From positions 1,736,001 to 1,800,000 of the forward strand of contig OY744464.1 in the NCBI GenBank assembly GCA_963556145.1: DNA of 64,000 nucleotides, written 5' to 3'. The notes under the pieces were generated by a model, which worked only from the letters and a program-made list of their open reading frames with translations, was not told where the DNA came from and made no database searches. Position 1 is the first letter of the stretch. Every line of letters begins with the position of its first letter. The translations under genes were made by a program, and so were the position numbers. Of this stretch, positions 1 through 17,154 are shown piece after piece. This DNA comes from Hygrocybe punicea (taxonomy: Eukaryota > Basidiomycota > Agaricomycetes > Agaricales > Hygrophoraceae).

Positions 1-224
1 AGGTGGTGCCCTGCCGGACCTGGAGGAGGCTTTTGACGTAGGTTTCGACGCCATCACCATCGGAGTGTACTGAGTCAGTGGCTATCCAATAGCTCGATGA
101 AGCCGCGGATGAAGAGGTGTCTGACGATGAGAAACGGAATGGTGCAGACAACGACGTTGGCCACGATAAGTTAATTCAACCCGCCAAAAAGAAAACCACG
201 GCGAAGAAGACAAAAGCCAAGTGA
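1..224 (+). CDS. 3' end of an unrecognised gene entering from the left edge
   Basis: Coding is read from 2-37, then an intron 38-92 (starts GTAGGT, ends CAATAG, 55 nt), then a last exon 93-224 ending in TGA; both pieces are in one frame. The visible tail is acidic (LDEAADEEVSDDEK) and then lysine-rich (KKKTTAKKTKAK), which looks like a nuclear or nucleic-acid-associated C-terminus, but no domain is visible and no family can be named. Reading straight through position 38 instead gives a stop at about 70, so a shorter unspliced end is the alternative. Confidence 0.5.
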
Positions 225-597
225 CCAGCGGTGAGATGAACAAAACGAGTGTTTAGCTGATCTAAACAGGCAATGAAGGTTCTCAGTCAATCTGGCGCTT
301 TAATTATGGGCGTCAGTCGTACATTTATTGTAAACTCTTGTCGATATTATTCTGGTTTGGTTATTCTAGCCTTGGTTTGGGGTTAGGTTTATACAGAGCC
401 CAATCACAGCTTGATATAGAATCTCTATCCCCAGTCATTTTCCAAGACCTCTTCCATAAATATGTGTGCGCCAGACAACGATATCCATATTACAAGTTAC
501 TAGTAGTTAAGAAGTTCCCCTTATCGTGCAGCTGGAAAACCGAAAATACATTGGATTCGTGCCCGGATCTGATTACACCTCATCATCCCTTCTTCAG
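225..597. other. Intergenic spacer between convergent genes
   Basis: This 373-bp spacer lies between the stop of the left-edge gene and the stop of the membrane-protein gene on the other strand. It should hold both 3' UTRs. It is AT-rich around 340-500 and I see no gene, repeat or RNA in it. Confidence 0.5.
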
Positions 598-2619
598 TCA
601 TTCCCCCGTAATGCTGAGTTTCTGCTCTTCGTGTTCCTTGGAATCCATTCTCGTGAGACCCAGCCCTACCACTGCCCTCGGCCCATTTCGTTCCTTCTCC
701 TCCGCACCGCTCTCAACCGGATGCTCGTTCCTTCTACCGCGTCTCGTCTGTTTCCTCTCCCGCTCCCTACCGCGCATCTCCACCCTCTCGCTGGTTATGA
801 CGCCTCCAGCCGGCATCCTATTGACTCTCGGTCCATTCACCCCAGCCTCGATCCCGAACTCCCTTCCCCGCCCCCTCTCCACCGTCGCCCCGTACTTCCT
901 CAGCGTGTTCACGATCATGGCAAAGTACACCATCCCGAGCGCGAAGAGAGCGGTGATAGCGATCCGTGCCGCAAGGGCAGCATTCGGCGACAGCGGGGCG
1001 CGGCCTGGCGGGTCGAGCGGATCGTTCGTCGAGCCTGTGCGCCAGACGAAAGACAGGATACAGACGATGAAAAAGATCATCGACCTCCGAAAGGTCAGTT
1101 TTTCATCGTGTCAGAAGGAGACGGTACCTACCAGGCCATCCAAACCGCCGGCATCGCCAGAAGCACCCAAACATTCCACCATATCGAAGTATTCGTTTTT
1201 CGGGCCTCCTGGATGTGCATCGTTTTAAGTTAATGGGGGGAGGGGGGATTCTAGAAACTAGTACCTCTGCCCACTTTGAAGCTTTATACATGCTCCTCAT
1301 GGTTACGAATCGCACAATATATACGCACCCATACGACAAGCTCATCAATGCAGATACCAGTGACAATAAGGCAGCGTGACGCGTAACTGGATCGTCAACT
1401 GCAGAAGGGATTTGCAGCATAGTAATGATGGCTCTGCCACAACATCAAAAACAGGCCTGTGAAAATGAAATCAGGACCTACGACAGGAGTAATGCCGAAA
1501 CCACATTGAGAGTTTTCCACTCTCTCAATAGTGAATCTATGAACGCCTCCCACGAGTTCTTGAACCTCGCGAGAGCAGGGGATACTGCTGGAGGGTTCCA
1601 GTCTTCAGGGAATGGCAAGGCGACTGGTACCGGCACCAATGCTTGTGCACCAGGCACCAACGTAGGCCCTCCTGCATATGCCCCACCATTACCACCAACT
1701 CCAACATTTATTCCATCCGTAAATGCTCCCACTGTGCAAGCGTCGATAATCCTCTGGATATCCGGCCGACTGACCTCGGCATCTTCAAATATGCGCGCGA
1801 CGCGAGAGAAATAAAGGGACGGAAGACGGAGAAGGAGGTGGAGATATATTTGGCGAGGGAGTGTATCTGTTAGGAAGTTTCCCGTTGTGGCTAGAAAGGT
1901 TCGGAATGAAGAACCTGATGAAGCGCAAAGTGAAATTGGAAGAGGCAAGCAGCAAGTCAGTGTATTATTGCAGTTACAGTCCGAACGTTGATTTTGGGAT
2001 TGATGCTGATCATGAGCTCTACAAATGCAGGAGAATCGAGAACGTGACTGGAAGGGGTCTATAGGGACAAATGGATCCTCGTGAAAAGTCCCGCGATAGA
2101 GTCCGGCGGACCACTGTTGGAATAGCCGCAGGGGCGACGGCGCACGAGACTGAGAACGCGAGGGCGAGAAAAGGGAATCAATGCTTTCTCTTCGCGAAGG
2201 ATCAAGGGTTCCACGGATCGCAGGTGAGTGGTTTTGCGAATCGCTTCCCCGATGAATGCGCGAGAATGCTGTGTGGATGGGGGCACATTAAAAGATAAGG
2301 AGACTCCACATTTGCTGGAAGCCGCACCTTGTCGAATATTACGCATCGTGGGGAGAGACATGCGATCGCTCTCTCCCGACAGTCGCGCCCTGGGGGTTTC
2401 CGTGCCGAGTGACCCTTCCGATACACTTGCACGAGGTAAGGCCATATTGCCGATGATGCTATTCGGTCGTGAATAGAAACGATTTGGGCTGACTGGGGGG
2501 GATGCAGAGTCAATGTCAACCGAAGGGATGGTGGTGGCTACATCTAGGCTACGGCGGATGGTTCTACGGGTCAGGGGAGATGATGGTGGGAGGGCGGAGA
2601 GTTTGTCAGAGCTAGTCAA
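598..2619 (-). CDS. Multi-pass membrane protein of unknown function, apparent frameshift near 2,059
   Basis: Minus-strand exons: 1482 to about 2058 or further upstream, 1265-1433, 1132-1208 and 598-1084, separated by introns 1434-1481, 1209-1264 and 1085-1131 that all have GT...AG and keep frame. Hydrophobic segments include LVSALMSLSYGCVYIV, WNVWVLLAMPAVWMAW, MIFFIVCILSFVW and a longer one after PLSPNAALAARIAI, so three to four membrane spans are likely. The C-terminus is Arg/Glu-rich. The N-terminal block (2059-2619) is Ser/Pro/Arg-rich and ends in HLSL then TAG, while coding resumes at once in another frame; a one-base change would join them. An intron ending TATAG at 2059 is an alternative. 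I recall this as a conserved Agaricomycete membrane family but cannot name it. The true ATG lies upstream and was not resolved. Confidence 0.6.
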
Positions 2620-3263
2620 GTTGGATGAGGTCGTTTGTTGGGAGTCTGCAGATCAAAAGGTGAGAATGGTTACGGTATCAACCATGCAAGAGAAATATGA
2701 AGGATCCTGGCTGCACCAGTCTTCATGTCATCGGACGTGAACTCGTCTACGTCACGATTTAAAAAAATACACAACTTGTACAATGCATTGTGCAAACGTC
2801 CCGCTCGTTACTTCATGTCCACCTTCACGCGTCACAACTTAGACAGCAAAACATTGCGCACCTGGGCTAGGTTTGGGTGGTTCTCCATCTGCGAAATACG
2901 CGGGAACATTGTGAAAACTAGGAGATTTCTCGTTTATTAGAACTTGCGGAATGTCCAATGCCACCGGAGAATCCAACACAGAGTCACTCAATTGAGCGGG
3001 AATTGACATCGGTGCTGAAACTCTCGAGGTCAGTGTTTGATTTCAGCCGCAACAGTTATAAAAGCAAGGCGAGCAGCTCACGAAGGTCCTGGAAAACCGG
3101 AACTCTGCTGGCTCAGCCTGGCTGGGCTCCGGAGCCTTGACTTCCAGCTTTGTCGATCGCGGCAAATTGGCGTTGGATCACACGTGACACTTATGCAATG
3201 TATGGAATGGAATTATATACACCCTTCAAGCTTCAAGCTTCACGGTTGGTAAAACTAGTCAAA
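2620..3263. other. Spacer upstream of the membrane-protein gene
   Basis: The stretch lies between the 5' part of the membrane-protein gene and the stop of the F-box gene, both on the minus strand. It should hold the promoter of the former and the 3' UTR of the latter. A TTATAAAAG motif at about 3057 is the only TATA-like site noticed. No gene seen. Confidence 0.4.
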
Positions 3264-5315
3264 CTAACTCGTTGTCAGAGAAAGCCTGGCATTTCTGCAG
3301 GCATTTTGCAGTTTGTCGAGGTCGACATGCGATGGTGGCATTGGTGGGTTGAAACGCTTATCAATAAACCCACTGGATGTTCTGCATACGCGTTTGGCAA
3401 ACTTTCTCCAAACAACGGATATTGTCCTGAGACTCGGTGTCCGATCTGACAGGATATAGCTCAGGAAAGGATCTACTGAAAAGAGTATTGAAGGTGGTTC
3501 GGAAGTGATGCTTGAGTCGAGAATGATTATCGCGAGTTCAAGGCGCTGGAGTGACTTTGGAAGGTGCATGAATATTTCGGGCGGAACCGGCGATGTGTAA
3601 GAAAAGTCTACAAGCGATGGGCATAGTTCCAAAATATGCAAGGGAAGTTTGTAGGCACCCGGAAGAATTTCCCGTGACTCGTCTAACTCGACGTGGAGGC
3701 TAGTGAGGTGGAAACCAAGTTGGTTGATATGAAGCATTTTGATAATTTCGGTTTCACCAAGTGTAGTGACCTCAGAAATCGAAAGGTGTCGTACAGAAGT
3801 CTCCCGAAATCGGCGACCATTATACGAGCGGGTCCTGCATGCACGAGATAGAAGAATACAGACCTTGTCTACGGACGGACGGCCGTCCTGGAGCGCAATG
3901 CGAGTTAGGTGAGGAATTTTCTTTGGCAGGTTGACAGGCGAGGAGGACCAACCCCTGATATTGAGGCTTTCGATATTGGGACCGAATCCTATCAGGGCCC
4001 TCGAAAGTCCTGAATCCATCCAGGACATGGTAATGGTGTATGTCAAGGACTTGATGGACGTGCGGAGAGGTGGTGCAATCCGCTGAAGCCAGCAACCCTT
4101 GTCCAAAACAAAAAAGCCCACATCATAGAATTCAATGGAGGACACTGCTGAGCATAAAGCAAGGGAGCATTCGAAAATCGTCCAATGCTCCTGTCGTGAT
4201 AGATATGAAACCCCATCCATCTCGTCAACGATAACGAAGGTCTCAACACGAGATCCATGTCGTTCGAGAGCAAGAGGAAGAGGAAGATGTTTCCTCACCG
4301 AGTGGTGAAAGATTACGACTATTGTACGATAGAGAACGGCGGATATCAATTGTGCCCAGTGATGGGATACGAGGGCAAGTTGAGCGAAATCGGAACGCGC
4401 ACGATTATAACCCAAGTCTCGAAATTTGGGATTGGCATAGCTGAAGATCATTAAAGCTAGTTCTGGTGGTAGATCGGTGAATGAGATGGCCTGCCGCAAT
4501 TGAGTCGTTAAGTGTCGTGTCGATGACGGAAAGGTTTTGTGCTCCAGTGATAACTTGTCCAAATCGTGCCACAGAAAGGATGCGGAACTTTCTCCCCGAA
4601 GGGTAGCAGGATCGTCATAAAACCATTTAGCCTGCTCGGAAAGCTGAACGTCGACTGCAGCCAGAAAGTGGATTAAGGTAACTTCAAGACTCGTCCTTAC
4701 GCCGCCGGCTTTCACTTGTCGGTCGTATAATTGCCGAATAAACTTCTCTAAGTCCGAGCGAATCCTCATTTCGGCACTTTTGACGTGCGCGGTGGCAGCT
4801 CTGGCCTGCCCACTCTCCATCAGCGTCTGTTCTAACCGAGTACGCAGTTCTTGAGAGTGTTTAATGGCGATCGAAGAAAAATCAGAATAGATGAGATTTT
4901 CCAGGGCTGGATCGAGGGTATAATCATGAAGGTCTCCATCCTTTGGCTTGGACACAAATGGTGCGTTGAGAAGGATTTGAAAGGTTGGCGAAAAGTCAGG
5001 TGATTTCAGGGATTCTGTAATATGTGCCCCACTCTATAAGGCGAATCCATAATATGTAAGTGGAATAAATCAGGAATTGATACCAACACATACCAGGTAC
5101 CCATCGGGTGCAATGATGTATTTTTGCTCCAGGATTTCAGGAATATTCATGGGAAATTCAACAGAAACACAGTAAACCGACGTTTGACAAAAGAGACAGG
5201 ATACAATGTATCGGTTCTGCCGGTCGTAGGATTCTTTAAGATCAACGAGCCTTGGGTGAACCTGCAAGTTCAAGTTATTGTACCTAGCTCGATGAAAAAT
5301 GTTGGAATCGGACAT
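3264..5315 (-). CDS. F-box domain protein
   Basis: Two exons: 5094-5315 and 3264-5033, with intron 5034-5093 (GTATGT...TTATAG, 60 nt, phase 0), giving about 663 residues. The start is the first ATG (5313-5315) after an in-frame TAA. An F-box lies at about residues 255-300 (FTDLPPELALMIFSYANP, then LALVSHHWAQL and LYRTIVV). It is followed by an irregular leucine-rich C-terminal region, the usual layout of Agaricomycete F-box proteins, in which the F-box would bind Skp1 and the tail the ubiquitylation target. The N-terminal 250 residues have a charged helical stretch (RIRSDLEKFIRQLYDRQVK). The substrate cannot be inferred. The link of the first exon rests on splice sites and frame only. Confidence 0.75.
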
Positions 5316-6145
5316 ACGATATCTATCTTTTGGACGACTCCTTCGGAGAAGATTGCCTTGTTAGTTGCCCCTCTGGCTTGTACTCGAACGTTAAGACAAG
5401 GACAAGCATAATCGATGTCGCTAGACATTGAACCTGCCGCCCTGTTACAGTGTTACACAATTTTTGAACGGACTCACTGACTCAAATTAGAATGTCGGTA
5501 ATTGCCGAATCCGGGTATTGCCGGATTGCTCACCACGACGTCGGCGAGACCGACGACGAAGAGTGGAATTGAAAGAAACCGCGTCTTTTGCTTCAACTTC
5601 CATCACCTTCCACCCCATGCAGCAATCTCTGGATAGTCGGTGAGTTTTCACAAAAGAACCGGGAGAAAGCATTCGCGTTTTGCCTCAGAGGCTGCTCTCC
5701 AACCTTTCACCACCAGGACTTCTTTCAATGACAGAAAATATTTCGATCCTGGAAGTGTTGGTTGGTGTGAACTGGCTGCAGGAGGAGGAACCACTGCGGA
5801 ACCACCGCAACGGTCACCGCGAGAACCAAATATATACAAACAAACAACCCAAACAAACAATAACTGGCTCCCCTCAGCCTCAGGACTCAGAACTATTTCA
5901 GTGGCCAAGGTCCTTTGCTCATCGTTGTGCTCGACGTTGGCACCTAATCTCGACATTGCCTGACCACCTGGAAGACACTGGGTCACAGGAGAACTTGGGC
6001 GGCTTCTCGAATTGTTTTCTGTTGCATGCCACATCCTGCCCATTCTCCCCGTGTAGCCGTCGAAGACCTTCTCAATCCAACCAGTCCCTCCAATCCTTCG
6101 CACAACTTCCTTGTACATAAACGTCTTATTATTAAGGGGCCCTCA
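5316..6145. promoter_or_regulatory. Divergent promoter region between the F-box gene and the AAA ATPase gene
   Basis: This 830-bp gap separates two genes transcribed away from each other. It must hold both promoters and 5' leaders. Several open frames cross it on both strands but none has a domain or good splice structure. No clear TATA box is placed well for either start. Confidence 0.5.
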
Positions 6146-10843
<4,698 letters not shown>

Positions 10844-11148
10844 CGCTGTATTCTCAAATTTTTATTCCTAATCTTTTCATACAATGGGGTAACAAAGAAC
10901 TGGGGCAATAGTGATAAATCGAGTTACCCAGAATGTACAAGGGTAAATATAAACAAGACATGCTTTATCTACTTTTGCAGAAAACCTTCCGCCAAATAGA
11001 ACTTGGAGAGCATGCTGGCAGCAACGTCAAGGACAGTACTAGAGTTCGCCAGGCCCAAGTGGGAACGGAGTCTGATGTGTTCATGGTATCGCACATCAAA
11101 GGCAGGGTGGCGTAATGCATTTTAACCCACGATGTGCGAACGATAGAG
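10844..11148. other. Shared 3' region of convergent genes
   Basis: This 305-bp spacer separates the stops of the AAA ATPase gene and the RNA14 gene. It is the 3' UTR space of both. No other feature seen. Confidence 0.5.
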
Positions 11149-14100
11149 TTAATATCGCCGGCCACCACGTCCGCCTCCTGGTCCTTGATATGGTCCGTAA
11201 TCTGGAGGAGGTCGGCCACCTTAAACATAAAAGACTGATTAATTTAAAGCGGTAACGTTCGAATAAAACTAACCTCCACGAACCGCAGGTGGTGGCGGTG
11301 GGGATCTCACTCTGAGGCTGGTACTCGGTATCACTGCATTCCGGAACAGCATCATCAAATCGTCCGTTCGGAACACCGGTCCTGTAGGATCCACCTAAGG
11401 ATATCTCATCATTATTAAGACTTCTTACTCACCGTCAAAAACATTTGGTGCTGGTAGCTGTCCAACAAACCACGAAATGACAGCAGGAAGGGTAACGACC
11501 TTCTCGTCCTCCCGCTCCCTCTCTGGTCTCCGCGGCGGGGGAGGCGGTCCATCTCTGTCTCTATCTCGCTCCCAGGCAGGTGGTGATCCAAATCGTCGGC
11601 GGGGTGGCCCATCCCATCGCTCCCTCTCCCGTTCCCTCGGAGGCGACATTGGGCGAGGTCGTTTGTGCGCAGGAGGACCGTAATCACTACCTGAACGAGG
11701 GTCCTCACGCTTTCGATAATCTGGAGAAGGCGGCCTCTTGGTCGCCGTTGCAGGAGCTGCGGTCTGATTAGAGTTGGACAGAAGGGAGAGCTGGGTCTCT
11801 GTCCTTGATAGAGGGGTAGACTGGCCGACTGTACTAGAGCTGGATTGACGGGCCATGGCAAAGCCCAAATCTCGTGCGGCAATGGCATCGGTTCCTAGAT
11901 AGATATGGCGTTGTGCAAATCGCTTGATGGGTGGATCTGTATAACAAAGTGAGTGAGACAAAAACTGTAATGGGACCTCATACCAGATGGATATGCTTCA
12001 GCTATCCTCTTTTCTAACTTTTGTGCTGCCTCCAGATCGCCGTACTGATATTCGTACCGTGCCCAACGTTCCCACAAAGGGCGGCCGAGTTCTGGAGTGA
12101 ATGTGGAAATCACACGTTCAAAGAGTGCACGTGCATCTGATACGCCAATGAAAACTTTCGTCAGCGACCAGGAATGAACAATTGAAGAACCACTTAACTG
12201 TTCTCGTCATTCACAGAGATGAGGAAGCCCAAGTACCGCAGAACATATTCGATCTCTTCCCCAAATAACTCCAAGCCTTTCTCGAAGATCCGACTGGCAA
12301 CATCGGTAGCCTTTGTGCAATGGTATTCAAGCAGTGCTAAAAAGGGAGCAAAAAAATCAACATGTATTCAGTGTATGACTGACGAGTGGTATGTTGGTCG
12401 CACCTGCGGCTTCGTAGACCTCCCAAGAAATCCAGCGATCTTTCCGCGCCCTACTAAATAATATTCGCGAGGTCTGGAGACCCTCAGCCCGCCGTCCGAA
12501 GCGCATGTACATGATCCACACAAGTCCGTATTCTGTCCGTCGCTCGGCGAGTTCCTTCGACTTTGGTGGCTTCTCGTCGGAGGATTGCGTCGCAAAGGAT
12601 GAGTGATTTGAGTGTATGCCGGCCTCAGTTGTTGGCACAGTGGTCGTATTAATAGTTGCGTTGGCAGGTGCGGTCCCAGATGTATTGGTGGTGGTCGAGA
12701 AGGAGGAATGGGCTGAATTGACTTTACTCTCGAGTGCTTCCAAATTAGTGCGAAGGACTGTTAAAAACTTGTCAAACGTCTCCCGGACTTCTGTGTATTC
12801 TTTTTTGGTCTCTAGCAGCTCCGCATATGCAAAGTTAAGAACAAAGCTGGTGAAAAGTCAACGGCAAATTTGGTGATAAAGAAATAAGTTACCTTGACGG
12901 GTTAGCCTCGATTCCCGCTTTGAGGATGCCAAGAGCTTCGTCTGCTTTGCCAATGCCGGCGGTCCATGCATACGCCATATACCTATCGGAAGCATGATGT
13001 GCCATGCGAATAGGGAGCACGGCCAATACTCACCAAATCTCCCCATAAAACCTCATTCGGATGACGGCTTTACGGTATACGCCTTGCACTCTACTGATTA
13101 AAGTGGTCTTGTCCTTTTCTTCAATTTCAAGAGGATTATTTTCCTCCCATTTGAGGTAGGTCTTCCAAGCACCAACAAGGGCTCTCTCGGGCGGATTAAA
13201 CGTAGGTAGGGATGGGAGATATAAGGCTGGTCGACACGGGGCAGAGGGTGGGAGGGGTGGGAAGAGAGGGCCTAGATGTTTTTGCAGTTGACGAAGGACA
13301 GTCCGTGCTTGCATATGTGCAGGCGAGAGATCCGCCATGAACTTTTTGGCCTATCCGATTCTGTTAGTACTGGAACGTACTAATACGAAAGAATGCATAC
13401 GGTAATCCTGTTCAGCCCAGTCTCAAATGCCTCGAGTTCTTGCCACAATCTTTCCACGTTGTCAAGGGGAATCTGGACGGCGCGGTGATAGGCTTTACGG
13501 ACAGCATCCATCTTTTGCTGTTCTTCCCAAGTACTGCTACACTATATGTACGATGTATGAGATGATGATTGAGGGGTAAGAGTCGACACGGATCCCGGAC
13601 TAGTCCCAGCCAAACCTGACTGATCGTGAAAAACAGATATAGAGGTTAAGTGCTGTAGTCGAGTGGTACCATTCAGATTGCTTGGCAGGCAGGGACTAGC
13701 CGGGGATCCGTGCGAGCCCCAAACTGAACAAATAACGAACCTCGCCCGCTTTCAGGAATTGAATATAGTCACTCCATATTTCACCGCTGTCCTTGTCTTG
13801 ACCGACGTGATTCAGGGCGAATTCATACGCCATACGGACGTTATCCCGTGTTTCCGGTTCAGTATTCACTCGTCTGTCCAAGATTAAACGAAAATCACAG
13901 CAACAGGCAGAATAAAAACAGACCTGATGTAGGTGAGGTAGAACTTCAACAAATCTACGGACGGGGTTTTTACTAGAAATCGTTTGAACAATGACTCTGC
14001 AAACGGAAACAGCCCGGGGCTCAAAAAATTATTGATATACGCGATCTGCGCGGAAGACTTGAAACCGGACGCGCTTTAGCGGAGACATTCAAAGAAAAGA

Positions 14101-14390
14101 CCAAGATGAGCACGTACCGTGTGGGGATATGTGGCGAGCAGCGCTTCGTATGTTTCCTTTACTTTCTCCATGTCCCCGCTTGTTTCTGCTATTTCAACCA
14201 ATTTTTTCCAACCCTCTGGGTCATGCGGCTTGTCGCGTAGCTGCGTTCGCTGAATGTCCCACTCGGACGGTGGGTCTTGAGGCTGGCTTAGTTGTTCAAG
14301 GACATTCACGATTTCTTCTGTTGGAAGCGTTGCATCACCACGAATTGTCGAGTCTGCTGAGTGTTCTGGCTCTGGCGGAGGCTCAGACAT
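11149..14390 (-). CDS. RNA14: Rna14 / CstF-77, pre-mRNA 3'-end cleavage factor subunit
   Basis: Exons on the minus strand: 14118-14390, 13924-14057, 13741-13873, 13401 to about 13536, 13034-13350, 12893-12982, 12404-12846, 12199-12336, 11984-12136, 11433-11936, 11274-11381, 11149-11219; about 830 residues. The start is ATG 14388-14390. The protein is a chain of HAT (half-TPR) helical repeats (for example [32 protein letters not shown]) with the Suf-type core, then a linker rich in Pro, Arg, Asp and Glu, and a conserved C-terminal peptide with [14 protein letters not shown]. Rna14 scaffolds cleavage factor IA and binds Rna15. One junction is not solved: the third exon ends in phase 0 at GAG while the next coding block (TWEEQQKMD) needs phase 2, and the roughly 200-nt gap between them carries a small inverted-repeat element (13587-13712). 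Confidence 0.92.
13587..13712. mobile_element. Candidate 126-bp MITE inside an RNA14 intron
   Basis: The ends are imperfect inverted repeats: CACGGATCCCGGACTAGTCC on the left and the complement of GGACTAGCCGGGGATCCGTG on the right. CGA flanks both sides (13584-13586 and 13713-13715), which fits a 3-bp target duplication. There is no coding capacity. A 3-bp duplication and a CAC start would suit a CACTA- or Harbinger-like passenger, but the element is too short to assign. It makes this the longest intron of the gene. Confidence 0.6.
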
Positions 14391-14526
14391 AAGATATTTG
14401 TTTGTGTGTCTGCTGAGGGTGGTTGAAGAAGGTCATGCAACGACATGTACGGTGAGCACGAGCCTAATAGATAATTCCCACGCTTGAGCAACGACCGCGA
14501 CCTTCAAAGTCCTGTTGGTTACACAA
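14391..14526. promoter_or_regulatory. Compact bidirectional promoter between RNA14 and the ENGase gene
   Basis: Only 136 bp separate the two ATGs, which point away from each other. Both promoters and both 5' leaders must fit here or overlap the coding ends. No TATA box is evident. Confidence 0.6.
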
Positions 14527-17154
14527 ATGCCTTGGCGCGATGGCTTCAAACTCGAGGTTGACGATGCAGCATACTTCGATTCACTGGCAGAACTGGACAT
14601 TTGGGCAGCTAACCCATCGGCCAAGCTGAGGGGAATCCTGGGATATCACGAACGGCGTCCAGCACACCCGACAGGACGTGGCGATTGGGGTAAGCTCTTG
14701 GTGAAGGGAATATCTTCGAGTCTCTGGCAGAACAAACTGATGTTATTGCCAAGGTATGTCATGATTATAAGGTATATTAAAAGTTTCCCAAATAAAGCCA
14801 GGATGACTCGAACTGACTCCCACCTATCATCCAGGGTGGATATACCGAGACGCCGTTTGCGCTGTCATACACCTTCAACTATTGGTCGTCGGTTGACACC
14901 TTCGTTTAGTGCGTTTCCATTCCCTCTTTCGGATCTTGGCCATGAATTTACAGGCTGGCGGGCGTCAGCTTTTCTCACCATCTAGTCACCATCCCGCCTC
15001 CAGGATGGATCACCGCCGCTCACCGACAAGGTGTCAAGATTCTGGGAACTCTGTGTGTGCTTTCTGTTTTCCTCGTGTTTCATATTGTAAATTCTTGCTA
15101 GAATATTCGAAGGCGCTGCAGAGAGTGACTGCCTACGACTTCTAGTCGGAAGTCCGTCAAAGTCAATAACCGGCCCGGCACTGCCCACTTCCCGACAGTC
15201 CATCCCGTTATCTCCACATTATGCACGTTTACTGGCTAATCTTGCCCGTCAACGCGGCTTTGACGGATATTTGCTTAATTTTGAATGTCCTCTTCAAGGT
15301 GGAGTTGAACAGACGAAGGCGCTCGCCGCCTGGATCGCATTACTGCAATCCGAGCTTCAAAACGTGGTCGGCTCATATGCACAGACGATTTGGTTAGACA
15401 TTTTTTTCTTGGATGTTTGAATGATTGTCTGAACGTTTGTTGCTCTGATAGGTATGACAGTGTGATCTTCACGGGACACCTACGATGGCAGGATCGGTTA
15501 AACAGTCTCAATCTCCCGTTCTTCCTACCATCGACGGCTTTCTTCACAAATTACACTGTAAGCACTTAATCTTTCGGGATATCGCCAACCGGCCGTTGAC
15601 TGCGATGTTTAGTGGCCGCCGCATTACCCCGTCCTCAATGCTCAATATTTCCTCAGTTTAGATCCCACTCTTATAGGTGGTGGTAATGGTGTTTCGACTT
15701 CCAAATCCCTTCATGACATCTTCGTGGGCATTGACGTATGGGGTCGCGGCTCGCATGGCGGTGGTGGTTTTGGTTCCTACAAGGCCATTGAGCATATCGA
15801 TCCACAGTCCACTGGGTTAAGTGTCGCACTGTTCGGACAGGCATGGACGTGGGAAAGTGAACAAGATGAGCCAGACTGGAATTGGGAGCACTGGTGGGAC
15901 TACGAGAGGAAGTTATGGACTGGGTCAAAGACTGAAGTTATTCACGCACCAGAGGGCGCACCAGAGTGCCCTCATGGACCATTCTTCCCGATCAGCTCAT
16001 TCTTTGCCAAGCAGCACCCCCCCAATCCGACCGACCTCGCATTTCACACAACATTTTGTCCAGGAGTCGGGCGGTCCTGGTTCGTAGACGGTTGCAAAGT
16101 TTTAACAGCTGACAATGGATGGACCGATATCGATAAGCAGTGTTCAATGGGTGATATGGTGTGGCCTTCTCCGAGTGTAGCATGGGAGGGGGAGGAATGG
16201 GTAAATGATCTTCCTGTTGCGTCTGCTGGTATATGTATGGATGATTCGTGGAATGGTGGGAGCTGCCTTCGACTGGGTATTTCCCATCCAGGCTTCAAAG
16301 ACGAAGACGCACTCTTCCGATGTATATGGCTGCCCGTGCAATCGTTGGCAATCACTTCACGACAACATTACGAAGCTAGAGCTGTCTACAAGATCGAGTC
16401 GAGTGTTCAAGTCGACCTTGACCTTGGTATATCCGTGAAGGTGCTTTCTGGACCTGATGGCCACAACATTCACATATCCAATATGATCAGCCATGATCAC
16501 CTCCCTGGTGGCTGGACACGGTTGACTATCCAGTTTTCGTTCGTGGTTGACTCATCTAAACCAGTCGATACTGGCTTCAACGCCTCGGTCGCAATCGGAT
16601 TGGTCGTTGGTTTTGCTCCAGAGCATCCCGCGGAAGCCTTCAACTTCTCAATTTTAGTCGGTCAGCTGAACGTCTTCCCCAACACCCCGATGGGTATCAC
16701 TGCCCACACCTCTATGATGGTGTGGGCCGATTTTCAGCCGACTCCTCTTGATAAGTCCGATGAAAGAAGAATCATTGGCGTCCTGACGTGGGACACTGCT
16801 GTCACCCTCGCACCCCTCAACGCTATCAACGATATATCGCCTGAAGATCCCGTACCTGTATGGACGTTGGATACGTCTGACGGGTGGTTGCCTGCGTACC
16901 TCTACTTCAATATATACGCGCAAGTACACTCGTCGGACGGGCGTGTCGCGGGGCCGGAGAATGGGTTGTGGATTGGAACGACGGGGTTAGACGGGAGGGA
17001 TAATAGGTTTGTCATGAACGTTCCTGTTCCCTCTGGACCCGACGGCGTGAAGGACGCGAAGGGCGTCCGACTTTACGTCCAGGGCGTCAATGATCGTGGG
17101 GAGGTTTTACCATGGAAACAATGTGTCTTTGTAGATGTTCAAATACGCGGGTGA
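14527..17154 (+). CDS. GH85 endo-beta-N-acetylglucosaminidase (cytosolic ENGase)
   Basis: Seven exons: 14527-14700, 14754-14771 (an 18-nt microexon coding VCHDYK), 14835-14908, 14969-15052, 15102-15392, 15452-15557, 15613-17154; all phases agree and give 762 residues. GH85 landmarks include GYTETPFALSYTFNYWSSVD, PPPGWITAAHRQGVKILG, the catalytic LNFE (Asn about 176, Glu about 178) and DVWGRGSHGGGGFGSY. The Asn/Glu pair performs substrate-assisted cleavage of the chitobiose core of N-glycans. There is no signal peptide, as expected for the cytosolic enzyme that trims free or misfolded-protein N-glycans. The C-terminal half should form the beta-sandwich domains. The start ATG (14527-14529) is the first in frame. 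Confidence 0.92.

Noticed and set aside
5640..6145. Open frames upstream of the AAA ATPase start
   Set aside because: No domain and no splice support; they lie in the divergent promoter and leader.
13561..13740. A small RNA or tRNA gene in the RNA14 intron
   Set aside because: The stem-loop potential is fully explained by the terminal inverted repeats of the candidate MITE; no tRNA-like box A or B is seen.
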